Shown in pieces: positions 1 through 7,134 of a stretch of DNA of 31,605 nucleotides (position 1 is the first letter of the stretch; the number at the start of each line of letters is the position of its first letter). This DNA is from an uncultured Bacteroidales bacterium. GTDB lineage: Bacteria; Bacteroidota; Bacteroidia; Bacteroidales; Muribaculaceae. The position numbers and the translations under genes are program-made. The stretch spans positions 1-31,605 of the forward strand of contig CAJLWO010000027.1 in NCBI GenBank assembly GCA_905210435.1, read 5' to 3'. The notes under the pieces were generated by a model, which was not told the DNA's origin, made no database searches, and saw only the letters and a list, made by a program, of their open reading frames with translations.

Positions 1-24
1 ATGCAGATTCTTTTCGCTTCTGTA

Positions 25-2334
25 TCATATTAGGCGCGTAGTTGCGGATTTGAGGATATCGAAAGTCAGAGTCACATTCTCGTCATCCTGGGATACCTTG
101 AGGTTGCGGTAGTCAAACTTCGTGTAGCTCAGTCCGTGGCCGAACGCATAGAGCGGCTTGCCGGTGAAGTACATATATGTACGGTTGTTCTTCACATTGT
201 AGTCGTTGAAGTCGGGCAGGTCGTCGATTGAGCTGTAGAATGTCAGCGGCAGACGTCCGGCCGGGTTGTAATCGCCGAAAAGCACTTCGGCCACAGCTGT
301 TCCGCCGGCCTCCCCGGGATACCATGCATCGACTATCGCGGGAAGATTTTCCGACTCCCAGTTGATACCCATCGAGCTGCCGGCCACGAGTACGAGCACC
401 GTATTGGGGTTGAGTTTATATGCCTCCTGAAGGAATATCTGCTGGTCCTTGGGCAGACCGAGAGTCACACGGTCCTGACCTTCGCGCTCGATTGACTGGT
501 TGATACCCATCACGGCTATCACCACATCGGCGTCCTTGACTATCTTGGCAGCCTCGCCGAACATCTCCTCCATCACGTTCGCACCGGTGCTCGGCACCAT
601 CCAGTTCAGGCGTGCAATGCAGTCGCCTCCGGCATCGTAGTATTCAACCTTCAGGTCGTAGCTGCGGCCCTTTTCCAGATTGAGAATAGCTTTTTCGTCA
701 CGGCGCGCATGCACATTCCAATCCTCGATTACAAGCTCGCCGTCGAGCCATACGCGCACACCGTCATCGCTGGTGAAGCTCAGCACATACTGTCCCGACA
801 CGGTCGGTACGAGTTTACCTGTCCAGCGTATCGACATGGGCGATGCGGGAAGGAAGGGATCGGGAGCCTGGTTGGCGGGTTCGAAATTGATGCTCTTGTC
901 GGTACGCACCTTCGGCGTGCCCTCGAAGTTGGGGTTGTCGTAATATTCGCCCTTGAGTCCTTCAGGGAAATTGAGCGCCGAAACAAGCTGGAATCCCTCC
1001 TCGTTGGACACCCAGGGAGCGTAAAGCACCTCGACATCATTGCCGACACGCTGACGTATACCCTCGAGCACCGATACAGGTTCTCTTACCGGCTCACCGG
1101 AGTAGTCGCCGAACTCATGGTTGGCGGCATTGATGCCCACTACGGCTATCTTCTTGAGTTTTTTCTCATTGAGGGGTAATGTGTTTTTGCTGTTCTTGAG
1201 CAGCACGATACTCTGGCGGGCAGCCTCGAGCGCGAGGTCCTGATGCTCCTGACAGCCTACTATCGACGGGCTCAGATGGTTGTAGGGAACAGCATCGGGG
1301 TCGTCGAACATGCCCAGACGCATACGGGCGCGGAGCACGTGGTAGGCGGCCGAGTCAATCTGCTCCTCGGTGACCATATACTGTTTGTAGGCGTCGAGCA
1401 GCGCGGTGCGGAATATATAGTCGCCGCACTCCACGTCGAGACCGGCCTGCAGACACATCATCGCTGCCGCTTCCGGTGTCTTGGCATAGTGGTGGTTCCA
1501 CATCACCAGGCCGGGAGCGCCGCAGTCCGACACGATGTATCCGTCAAATCCCCAGTCCTGCTTCAGCACTTTCTTAAGCAGCCAGTTGTTGACCGTACAG
1601 GGCACTCCGTTGATGGCATTGTAGGCGGTCATGATTGACTGTGCGTTACCCTCCTTGACGCAGCGTTCGAAAGCGGGCAGATAATATTCGCGCATATCGG
1701 TCTCGGTAATGGCGGCCTGACACTCGAAGCGGTTGTGCTCCTCGTTGTTGGCGGCAAAATGCTTAGGAGTAGAAACCGTCTTGAGATAGCGGGGATGATT
1801 GCCCTGCAATCCGCGCACGAACTGAGTGCCGAGCACGCCCGACAGATAGGGGTCCTCGCCGTATGTCTCGGGAGTGCGGCCCCAGCGGGGGTCACGTGCC
1901 ATATTGACTGTCGGCGACCAGAATGTGAGCAGGTCGCAGAACTGTGCTGTCTGTTTCTTGCCGCGTTCAAGTTCGTTCCAGCGTGCACGGGCCTCGTCCG
2001 ACGCCACCGTCGCTACTTTGAGCTGCATGTCGGGGTTCCACATACTTGCCAGACCGATAGCCTGTGGGAACACGGTGAACTTGCCCGGACGGATGATACC
2101 GTGGAGGGCCTCGTTGCCCATGTAATATTTGTCGATGCCCATACGCTCAATTCCGGGGGAAGAAGCGTAGAGCAACGAAACTTTTTCCTCTACCGTGAGT
2201 CGTCCGAGAAGGTCTTTCGCTCTGGCTTCCGGTGTCTGGCTCATGTCTTTGTAAAGTTCCTGCGACGTGGCCGAAAACACTCCGGTCAATGCCACAAACC
2301 CTACGAGAAGGCGTTTTGCAGTCTCTGTAATCAT
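25..2334 (-). CDS. GH3 family beta-glycosidase with inserted PA14 domain; C-terminus shortened
   Basis: Secreted or periplasmic exo-acting beta-glucosidase or beta-xylosidase of GH3; the substrate cannot be decided from sequence. Residues 1-25 look like a signal peptide. The TIM-barrel domain (about 35-340) carries KHF near 191 and the nucleophile motif GYIVSDCGA with Asp270. The alpha/beta sandwich domain (about 375-690) is interrupted by a PA14 domain (about 455-585), and the candidate acid/base glutamates lie in SIEREGQDR (616-618). After FGHGLSYTKF (about 731-740) the FnIII-like terminal domain begins but stops after some 25 residues, whereas family members usually continue for another 80-100; a frameshift or nonsense change is possible, but the window ends 24 bases later. 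It lies 78 bp downstream of the GH29 gene on the same strand, so the two are probably co-transcribed. Family assignment is very secure. Confidence 0.93.
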   Translation of the reverse strand: MITETAKRLLVGFVALTGVFSATSQELYKDMSQTPEARAKDLLGRLTVEEKVSLLYASSPGIERMGIDKYYMGNEALHGIIRPGKFTVFPQAIGLASMWNPDMQLKVATVASDEARARWNELERGKKQTAQFCDLLTFWSPTVNMARDPRWGRTPETYGEDPYLSGVLGTQFVRGLQGNHPRYLKTVSTPKHFAANNEEHNRFECQAAITETDMREYYLPAFERCVKEGNAQSIMTAYNAINGVPCTVNNWLLKKVLKQDWGFDGYIVSDCGAPGLVMWNHHYAKTPEAAAMMCLQAGLDVECGDYIFRTALLDAYKQYMVTEEQIDSAAYHVLRARMRLGMFDDPDAVPYNHLSPSIVGCQEHQDLALEAARQSIVLLKNSKNTLPLNEKKLKKIAVVGINAANHEFGDYSGEPVREPVSVLEGIRQRVGNDVEVLYAPWVSNEEGFQLVSALNFPEGLKGEYYDNPNFEGTPKVRTDKSINFEPANQAPDPFLPASPMSIRWTGKLVPTVSGQYVLSFTSDDGVRVWLDGELVIEDWNVHARRDEKAILNLEKGRSYDLKVEYYDAGGDCIARLNWMVPSTGANVMEEMFGEAAKIVKDADVVIAVMGINQSIEREGQDRVTLGLPKDQQIFLQEAYKLNPNTVLVLVAGSSMGINWESENLPAIVDAWYPGEAGGTAVAEVLFGDYNPAGRLPLTFYSSIDDLPDFNDYNVKNNRTYMYFTGKPLYAFGHGLSYTKFDYRNLKVSQDDENVTLTFDILKSATTRLI

Positions 2335-2412
2335 GTTTTATCTGTTTTATGTTTTTGATGTTCCGATTCCGTACCGAAATAATATTCCGGCATTCAGCAG
2401 TATGATTTACTG

Positions 2413-3927
2413 TCAGCGTGGCTGACTGCCGTACACCGACATTTCGTGGACTGAAGGCGGAGCTGTAGCGCTCTTGATATCGAGTCTCAACCTCTCGGCA
2501 TACTGCGGAGTGGCAAAATTGATTACCTTGCAGTCGCCCATCGGTTCTGTCGATGTGTAGATAGTTTCCCACTTCCCGTCGTTGTAAGCATCGATAGAAT
2601 AACGGGTAATGCGGTTGGCGCGAACCCGTGAAAAACCGTCAGGAGCCATCACCTCGTCCATATATTCGAATATCGTGATTCGTTCAAATGCCTGTTCGGG
2701 GTCGAGTTCCACCTCAAGCCACCCTGTGTTTTCAGCGCATGCCCAGCGGCGGTGCAGACCTCCGTCGAAGGCTTTATCCGCGCCATATTCGCCCGTGGCC
2801 CACTCCGATGATGCCTTTGCATTGCGGCATAACGACACAGGTTTTTGCAGCATCTTATGCTTCAGCTTCTTGCCGCTTTTATTTATTCCGATGCGATCGC
2901 GAAGTTCCATCAATATGTTGATTTCATTCTGACGGATAAGTCCCCTCCTGTCCGGCGGTACATTCATTACGAGGGTATTGTTGTTGGCCATCGTGCGGTA
3001 GAACAGTTCCTCAAGTTCGTCGATGTCACGGGTTTCCATCACATTTTCTTTCTGGAACCAGTTCCACTGCCTGCTCAGGCAGATGGTATGCTCGAAAGGC
3101 AGGTAATAGTCCTCGCCGTCAATCTCATATATCTTATTGTCACGCCAGTTGGCTATATACGGGTCTTTCAGGCGGAAGTCTATCGGGAAATACCGGAATA
3201 CGATTTCATCATTCCCGGTCATGTGGTCGGGGTCGGCCGAACCGTAGCTGACTCCCTCATTATTATTGTCGGCAATCTCGGCGCTGACATTTACGCCCAT
3301 AGCGCAATCAGGCTGCAACTTTTTGACAAGCCGGTATATGTGCGGTATGTCCCAGTCCTCGGGCTTCTTGTCCCAGCCGCCGTCGAACCATATCTCGCAC
3401 ACGTCGCCGTAGTTGGTGAGCAACTCGGTAAGCTGGGCGTCCATAAACTTGCGGTATTCACCGAAATCTTCGGCCTGATACGACGGCTCGTGGCGGTCCC
3501 ACAGCGAATAATACACGCCGAATTCCAGACCGTATTTCCGGCATGCGTCACTTACAGCCTTCACGACATCGGTCTTGTTGCCCGACGATGCCACGTCGTA
3601 ATCGGTGACGGCGCTGTTCCACAGGCAGAAGCCGTCATGATGCTTTGTCACGAGCAACACATAGCGGAATCCCGCGTCGCGTGCCGTGCGCACCCACTGC
3701 TCGCAATCAAGTTCGGTCGGATTGTAAGTAGTGGCCGGCTCTTTTCCCTCCGACCATTCCATCTCTATGAACGTATTCATCCCGAAATGAATAAACATTC
3801 CGTAGCCACGTTCCCTCATCTCCTTCTGGCAGGAATTTTCTTTTGTCGAAGGGGTGATGCTTTCGCCGTGGAGCGATATTGCCGACAGTGACACTATCGC
3901 AGAAATCAATATTTTCGCTGCTTTCAT
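2413..3927 (-). CDS. GH29 alpha-L-fucosidase with C-terminal F5/8 type C (CBM32-like) domain
   Basis: Exported retaining alpha-L-fucosidase that would release terminal L-fucose from host or dietary glycans. A signal peptide spans about residues 1-22. The GH29 barrel (about 28-345) has GMFIHFGMNTF (43-53), TKHHDGFCLW (94-103) and the nucleophile region EIWFDGGWD, with Asp182 the expected nucleophile. A discoidin-type domain (about 368-504) starts with ASSEWATGEYGADKAFDG and suggests carbohydrate binding. The length of 504 residues is normal for this architecture. It is first in a minus-strand pair with the GH3 gene, and its product is the substrate of the fuc operon at 12-18 kb, so they may cooperate although not adjacent. 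The upstream region has a direct repeat and a 13-bp inverted repeat that could be regulatory. Subfamily and linkage specificity cannot be told. Confidence 0.94.
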   Translation of the reverse strand: MKAAKILISAIVSLSAISLHGESITPSTKENSCQKEMRERGYGMFIHFGMNTFIEMEWSEGKEPATTYNPTELDCEQWVRTARDAGFRYVLLVTKHHDGFCLWNSAVTDYDVASSGNKTDVVKAVSDACRKYGLEFGVYYSLWDRHEPSYQAEDFGEYRKFMDAQLTELLTNYGDVCEIWFDGGWDKKPEDWDIPHIYRLVKKLQPDCAMGVNVSAEIADNNNEGVSYGSADPDHMTGNDEIVFRYFPIDFRLKDPYIANWRDNKIYEIDGEDYYLPFEHTICLSRQWNWFQKENVMETRDIDELEELFYRTMANNNTLVMNVPPDRRGLIRQNEINILMELRDRIGINKSGKKLKHKMLQKPVSLCRNAKASSEWATGEYGADKAFDGGLHRRWACAENTGWLEVELDPEQAFERITIFEYMDEVMAPDGFSRVRANRITRYSIDAYNDGKWETIYTSTEPMGDCKVINFATPQYAERLRLDIKSATAPPSVHEMSVYGSQPR

Positions 3928-4034
3928 AATGGATATACGCGGTGGGTGATATAAAGTTGAAAATGGTATTAAATGGTATTAACAAGGTACTGGGCGGTGC
4001 CGGCGGCAACTTCCGCTTCGGCCTCCCGGTCAGA

Positions 4035-4074
4035 GAGTATTATTTGAAGCCTGTAAAATGCTCAAATAATACTC
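4035..4074. repeat. 13-bp perfect inverted repeat
   Basis: GAGTATTATTTGA at 4035-4047 is the exact reverse complement of TCAAATAATACTC at 4062-4074, separated by 14 nt. It lies about 110 bp upstream of the GH29 start codon, read on the minus strand. It could be an operator, an RNA hairpin in the leader, or a remnant of a small mobile repeat. No poly-T run follows on either strand, so it is not a typical terminator. Confidence 0.75.
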
Positions 4075-4118
4075 AGCTGAGGGATGATAATGTTTGGTTT
4101 GTTTGTTTCGGAAGCCGT

Positions 4119-4151
4119 AGCCGCCACTCATGTGAGGCGGCTCAGGTTTTT
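4119..4151 (+). terminator. Possible intrinsic terminator in the GH29/GH92 intergenic region
   Basis: AGCCGCC (4119-4125) pairs with GGCGGCT (4136-4142) around a 10-nt loop and is followed by CAGGTTTTT on the plus strand. The stem is only 7 bp and the T run short and displaced, so this is a weak call. No plus-strand gene lies upstream; if it is real, it would end an unrecognised small RNA starting after about 3930. Confidence 0.3.
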
Positions 4152-4253
4152 GATTATTTACACTGAATTTTTCACTTTTGCAAAATTAGTAAATGCTTGT
4201 AATTCCGTCAAGTGACACACTGCCCAAAAATCTGTTGCTTTGCGCCACGGGCC

Positions 4254-4292
4254 ACTGACGTTTGCGTCAAAAAATTGCTATTTTGCGTCAGT
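4254..4292. promoter_or_regulatory. Candidate operator: ACTGACG / CGTCAGT inverted repeats
   Basis: TGACG-TTTG-CGTCA (4256-4269) is a perfect 5-bp palindrome with a 4-nt spacer. TTTGCGTCA (4261-4269) repeats directly at 4282-4290, and ACTGACG (4254-4260) is inverted against CGTCAGT (4286-4292). The cluster lies 92-130 bp before the candidate -7 box of the GH92 remnant. Repeated half-sites like these suggest a regulator binding site; the regulator is unknown. Confidence 0.35.
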
Positions 4293-4438
4293 CATCATTT
4301 TTTTTATTTTCCGATATGTAAAATATCCCCTGTCGTACAAAAAAATCAATTGTCCGTTACATTTAAATTATACCTTAATTTTTTATTTTTGTAGCAAAGA
4401 TTACCTAATAGTTTACTTACACCGATTATTATCACGAA

Positions 4439-4823
4439 ATGAAAAAATCTATTACCATTCTCTCAGCGATGTGCCTGTCGGCGATATGCCATTGCGCGGC
4501 CGGAGCGCGTCTGTCAGATTATGTCAATCCGATAATAGGAGCTTCGACAAGTACCACCATAGTGCATGCCGAACACGGCCTCGGGCTTCCATCCCCTTTG
4601 CCCCGGTCTGCCGGAATATGAAATCACCTCTCTCCTCTTCGACCGCATCACCTACAACCTCCCCTCAGGCAAGCAGTTCGTCATCACAGCCGACCGTCCC
4701 TCGCCCGACGCCATCTACATAGACACCGTAACCCTCAACGGCGAAAAACTGACCGGCACCGCCATCCCCCACTCAGCCATAATCAACGGCGGCACCCTCC
4801 ACTTCAAACTGACCGAAAAGTAA
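4439..4823 (+). pseudogene. GH92 alpha-mannosidase remnant (N-terminal and C-terminal ends joined, middle deleted, frame shifted)
   Basis: The first reading frame (4439-4621) begins with a good signal peptide and continues LSDYVNPIIGASTS and HAEHGLG, which is the GH92 N-terminus (YVNPxIGT). At about 4583 the GH92 C-terminus starts in the +1 frame: SGFHPLCPGLPEYEI, then SLLFDRITYNLPSGKQF and INGGTLHFKL, ending with TAA at 4821-4823; this matches the family's GFYPVxPG, SPLFDxxTI and I.GG.L.F elements. GH92 proteins are around 700-750 residues, so roughly 600 residues are missing and the two ends are out of frame. The join falls at CTCGGG, present in Gly-Leu-Gly contexts on both sides, which suggests deletion across a short repeat. 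No functional enzyme is expected. A mis-assembly could look the same. Confidence 0.85.
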
Positions 4824-4875
4824 GAGGGTGTATCATAATCACAGCCACATAACTTCCCCAATCCATTATTTTTCC

Positions 4876-4883
4876 TATCTTTG
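4876..4883 (+). promoter_or_regulatory. Candidate -7 box (TATCTTTG) of the mntA-hepT pair
   Basis: TATCTTTGCA matches the Bacteroidota -7 consensus TAnnTTTG well; no convincing -33 TTTG is visible about 20 nt upstream. If the 351-bp repeat structure at 4900-5250 is removed, this box would lie about 18 nt before the ATG of the nucleotidyltransferase gene, a normal promoter-to-start distance. This suggests it is the original promoter of the toxin-antitoxin pair, now separated from it by the repeats. Confidence 0.45.
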
Positions 4884-4899
4884 CAATAATTATTATCAG

Positions 4900-5250
4900 A
4901 TAAGTAACTGTTCAAAATTATTTTGATATTATGACGGAATGATTTTTCAGGCGATTTCCGGTGAGGAAGAAGGAGTGTAGCGAGCTACATGACTGATGAC
5001 GAGACGGAAAGCGACGAAAAAGACTCCGGCAGAATATTAAAATAATGAGAATGGTTAGTATAAAATAATTTTAGAGCTTGTCCAAATTTATATGATGCAG
5101 ATTTTGAGAGGAATTGTCAGATGGATTTTTGCTTGCGATGAGGGAGCGTAGCCGTAGCTACGTGACTGAAGAGCGAGCAAAAAGACACTGGCAAGGCCTT
5201 CAAAAGCAAAGTGATATGAATTTTGTACAAGCTCTTAAACAGTTACTTAT
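4900..5250. mobile_element. MITE-like element A, interrupted in its right terminal repeat by element B
   Basis: ATAAGTAACTGTT (4900-4912) is perfectly inverted at 5238-5250 (AACAGTTACTTAT). If element B and one TTA are removed, the right end reads GTATAAAATAATTTTA plus AACAGTTACTTAT, and its reverse complement matches the left end over about 27 positions with two differences. Element A alone would be about 187 bp, an imperfect long palindrome centred on TGTAGC-GA-GCTACA (4976-4989). It encodes no protein, as expected of a MITE moved in trans. TA dinucleotides at both ends would fit a TA target duplication, but this is not certain. Confidence 0.75.
5071..5237. mobile_element. MITE-like element B with TTA duplication, IS5/IS1031-type ends
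   Basis: The element runs from GAGCTTGTCCAAA (from 5074) to ACAAGCTC (ending 5234); the terminal repeats GAGCTTGT(C/A)CAAA match for about 20 nt with few differences. It is flanked by TTA at 5071-5073 and 5235-5237. Ends starting GAG and a TNA target duplication are the pattern known for the IS1031 subgroup of the IS5 family, so a related transposase may mobilise it (inference). The 161-bp body is an imperfect palindrome centred on GTAGC-CGTA-GCTAC (5148-5161), and this centre resembles that of element A, so the two families are related. No transposase gene is present in the window. Confidence 0.75.
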
Positions 5251-5252
5251 AA

Positions 5253-5543
5253 ATGGTTTCAGAATATTGCATTAGAATATTAAACGAGAATTTACCCGTT
5301 ATGAAGGAAAAATACGGGGTGACCGGATTATGTCTTTACGGTTCCACTGCCCGGAGAGATAATAACGAGGATAGCGATGTCGATATTCTTGTGGACATGC
5401 CTCCTAAAATTTTCCTCATGAGCGGTCTAAAAAACTTTTTGGAGCAAATACTCTGTACTTCAGTCGATTTAGTACGGCGTCATTCTCATCTGTCTGCAAA
5501 ATTTTTAAATCAGATTTCACGCGATGGCATCAAAATACTCTGA
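5253..5543 (+). CDS. mntA: MntA-like nucleotidyltransferase, probable antitoxin
   Basis: Minimal nucleotidyltransferase of 96 residues. In characterised MntA-HepT pairs this protein adds AMP to a tyrosine of the HepT toxin and so neutralises it. The fold is marked by GSTARRDNNEDSDVDILV: Gly30-Ser31, then Asp42 and Asp44 (GSx10DxD), with a third candidate metal ligand Asp72 in SVDLV, so the catalytic residues look intact. The ATG lies 2 bp after the right end of element A, so the start and leader abut the repeat. The stop overlaps the start of the HepT-like gene by 20 bp, normal for a coupled pair. Base composition is much AT-richer than the neighbouring metabolic genes, suggesting horizontal acquisition. 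Confidence 0.88.
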   Translation: MVSEYCIRILNENLPVMKEKYGVTGLCLYGSTARRDNNEDSDVDILVDMPPKIFLMSGLKNFLEQILCTSVDLVRRHSHLSAKFLNQISRDGIKIL

Positions 5544-5913
5544 CCGGGATAAAGAACGAGTTCTCCTGACTCTTAAATCTATTGAAGATACAATTTGTCA
5601 ATTGATTGAATGGAACAAATCAGTCAAATCAGCTGACGATTATTATAAATCGCAATCAGGCATGCAGTTACTTGCTGCTAATTGCACTTTATTAACGGCT
5701 ATTGGTGAAGGAGTCAACAGAATCAATCGGATTATTCCTGATTTTCTACAATCCAATTTCCCCGAGATTCCGTGGAGCGCTATTGTAGGAATGCAAAACC
5801 ATATTGCTCATGGTTATTTCGAACTTGATGCTGACCTCGTATTCGAAGCAGTTTCAAACGATATTCCAACCCTGCTTCCTACGATTCAAACAGCAAGCAG
5901 ACTATGTTTGTAA
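5524..5913 (+). CDS. hepT: HepT-like HEPN (DUF86) protein, probable toxin with altered active-site motif
   Basis: All-alpha HEPN protein of 129 residues, the size of HepT toxins, which act as RNases. The family motif is RX4HXY; here the segment GMQNHIAHGYFELD gives Gln91, His96 and Tyr98, so the catalytic Arg is Gln (codon CAA at about 5794; CGA would be Arg), while the His and the tyrosine that MntA modifies are kept. The remainder (IIPDFLQSNFPEIPW, then AIVGM and DLVFEAV) aligns with ordinary HepT proteins. It overlaps the upstream nucleotidyltransferase by 20 bp, so the two form one operon. Activity is uncertain: the toxin may be weakened or inactive, or Gln may be tolerated. Confidence 0.87.
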   Translation: MASKYSDRDKERVLLTLKSIEDTICQLIEWNKSVKSADDYYKSQSGMQLLAANCTLLTAIGEGVNRINRIIPDFLQSNFPEIPWSAIVGMQNHIAHGYFELDADLVFEAVSNDIPTLLPTIQTASRLCL

Positions 5914-5953
5914 TATTAAAAAGTGTCTAATCAGAGTCTTTTAATTTAGATTT

Positions 5954-7129
5954 ATGGAGCATTTTGATTTTGACGAGATAGTTTGCAGGCGGGGGACGGG
6001 ATCTTACAAGTGGGATACGCCTCCGGCCGGTGATATTTTGCCTATGTGGGTGGCCGATATGGATTTCCGTACGGCACCGTGCATCATCGAGGCGTTACGG
6101 CGCAGGGTGGAGCATGGAGTGTTCGGCTATACGAAAGTCGGCACAGACTACTACGACGCCCTTACCGGCTGGTTCGGCAGACGTCACGGCTGGGAGATAA
6201 ATCCAGGCGACGTCATCTACACGTCGGGCGTAGTACCAGCCATCTCGGCCATAATCAAAGGATTGACACGCCCCGGCGACAAAGTCATCGTCCAGACACC
6301 CGTCTACAACTGCTTCTTCTCCTCTATACGCAACAACGGCTGCGCGATTTTTGAAAATCCTCTCATATATCATCCCGACGGACGCTACACCATTGATTTC
6401 GACGGACTGGAACGCTGTGCCGCCGACCCGCGCGCCACGATGATGCTTCTCTGCAACCCGCACAATCCCGCAGGACGCGTGTGGACCCGCGACGAATTGC
6501 GACGCATAGGCGATATATGCCTGCGCCACAACGTCATAGTAGTGTCCGACGAAATACATTGCGAACTGACGTTTCCCGGATTTGAATACACTCCTTACGC
6601 CACTCTCGGCGACGACCTGTCGGCACGATGCGTGTGCTGCAACTCACCGAGCAAGGCATTCAACACCGCCGGCCTCCAGATTGCCAACATCGTATGCCGC
6701 GACCCGGAGATGCGCCGGCGCATAGACCGCGCCATCAACGACAACGAGGTATGCGACGTCAATCCGTTCGGTGTCGCGGCTCTTGTCGCCGCCTACAACG
6801 AGGGGGAACCGTGGCTCGCAGCGCTTGTAAAATACCTTCACGGCAATTACCTCATGGCCGTGGAGCGGCTGACGGCCGGACTGCCCGGATACACCGTCAC
6901 CCCGCTCGAAGGCACATATCTGCTGTGGCTCAATGTCGCCCCCTCGGGACTTGACGGCGAGACATTCGCCCTACGGCTGGAGGAGCAGGGCCGCATAATG
7001 GTGAGTCCGGGTGCGATATACGGTGCACCGGGCGAACAGTTCATACGCATCAATCTCGCCGCTCCCCGCGCCGTGGTAGCCGACGGCATCGACCGTATCG
7101 TCTCATTTGCAAAAGGATTGAACGACTGA
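5954..7129 (+). CDS. patB: MalY/PatB family PLP-dependent C-S lyase / aminotransferase
   Basis: Cytosolic fold-type I PLP enzyme, likely cystathionine beta-lyase or a related C-S lyase releasing pyruvate, ammonia and a thiol. It begins with the family hallmark WDTPPAGDILPMWVADMDF. The cofactor site includes CNPHNPAGR (Asn168), SDEIHCEL (Asp199) and SPSKAFNTAGLQ, with Lys234 the Schiff-base lysine. The C-terminal arginine in FIRINLA would bind the substrate carboxylate. The length of 391 residues is typical. A MATE transporter starts 5 bp after the stop, so the two are certainly co-transcribed. Substrate choice among cystathionine, cysteine and other S-substituted amino acids cannot be decided; some family members have regulatory rather than metabolic roles. 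Confidence 0.92.
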   Translation: MEHFDFDEIVCRRGTGSYKWDTPPAGDILPMWVADMDFRTAPCIIEALRRRVEHGVFGYTKVGTDYYDALTGWFGRRHGWEINPGDVIYTSGVVPAISAIIKGLTRPGDKVIVQTPVYNCFFSSIRNNGCAIFENPLIYHPDGRYTIDFDGLERCAADPRATMMLLCNPHNPAGRVWTRDELRRIGDICLRHNVIVVSDEIHCELTFPGFEYTPYATLGDDLSARCVCCNSPSKAFNTAGLQIANIVCRDPEMRRRIDRAINDNEVCDVNPFGVAALVAAYNEGEPWLAALVKYLHGNYLMAVERLTAGLPGYTVTPLEGTYLLWLNVAPSGLDGETFALRLEEQGRIMVSPGAIYGAPGEQFIRINLAAPRAVVADGIDRIVSFAKGLND

Positions 7130-7134
7130 CAACT

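Larger units (their letters stand above)
3928..4438. other. Intergenic region with several inverted and direct repeats, no convincing gene
   Basis: About 510 bp between the divergent GH29 gene and the GH92 remnant. It holds a 10-bp tandem direct repeat AAATGGTATT (3961-3980), a 13-bp perfect inverted repeat (4035-4047 with 4062-4074), a hairpin with a short T run (4119-4151), and TGACG/CGTCA repeats (4254-4292) ahead of the GH92 remnant. A 74-codon open frame at 3942-4166 has no recognisable content and crosses these repeats, so I do not call it. A TATTTTTG box at 4384-4391 matches the Bacteroidota -7 consensus and could once have driven the GH92 gene, but no clear -33 box is visible. Confidence 0.6.

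Noticed and set aside
2845..3891. 348-codon plus-strand open frame opposite GH29
   Set aside because: Antisense shadow of a certain gene with complete catalytic motifs.
3942..4166. 74-codon plus-strand open frame in the gap after the GH29 gene
   Set aside because: No recognisable domain, codon use unlike nearby genes, and it runs through an inverted repeat and a hairpin.
4900..5250. Degenerate CRISPR or tRNA gene in the region before mntA
   Set aside because: The structure is explained by two nested terminally inverted elements; no tRNA arms or CCA-type ends are present.
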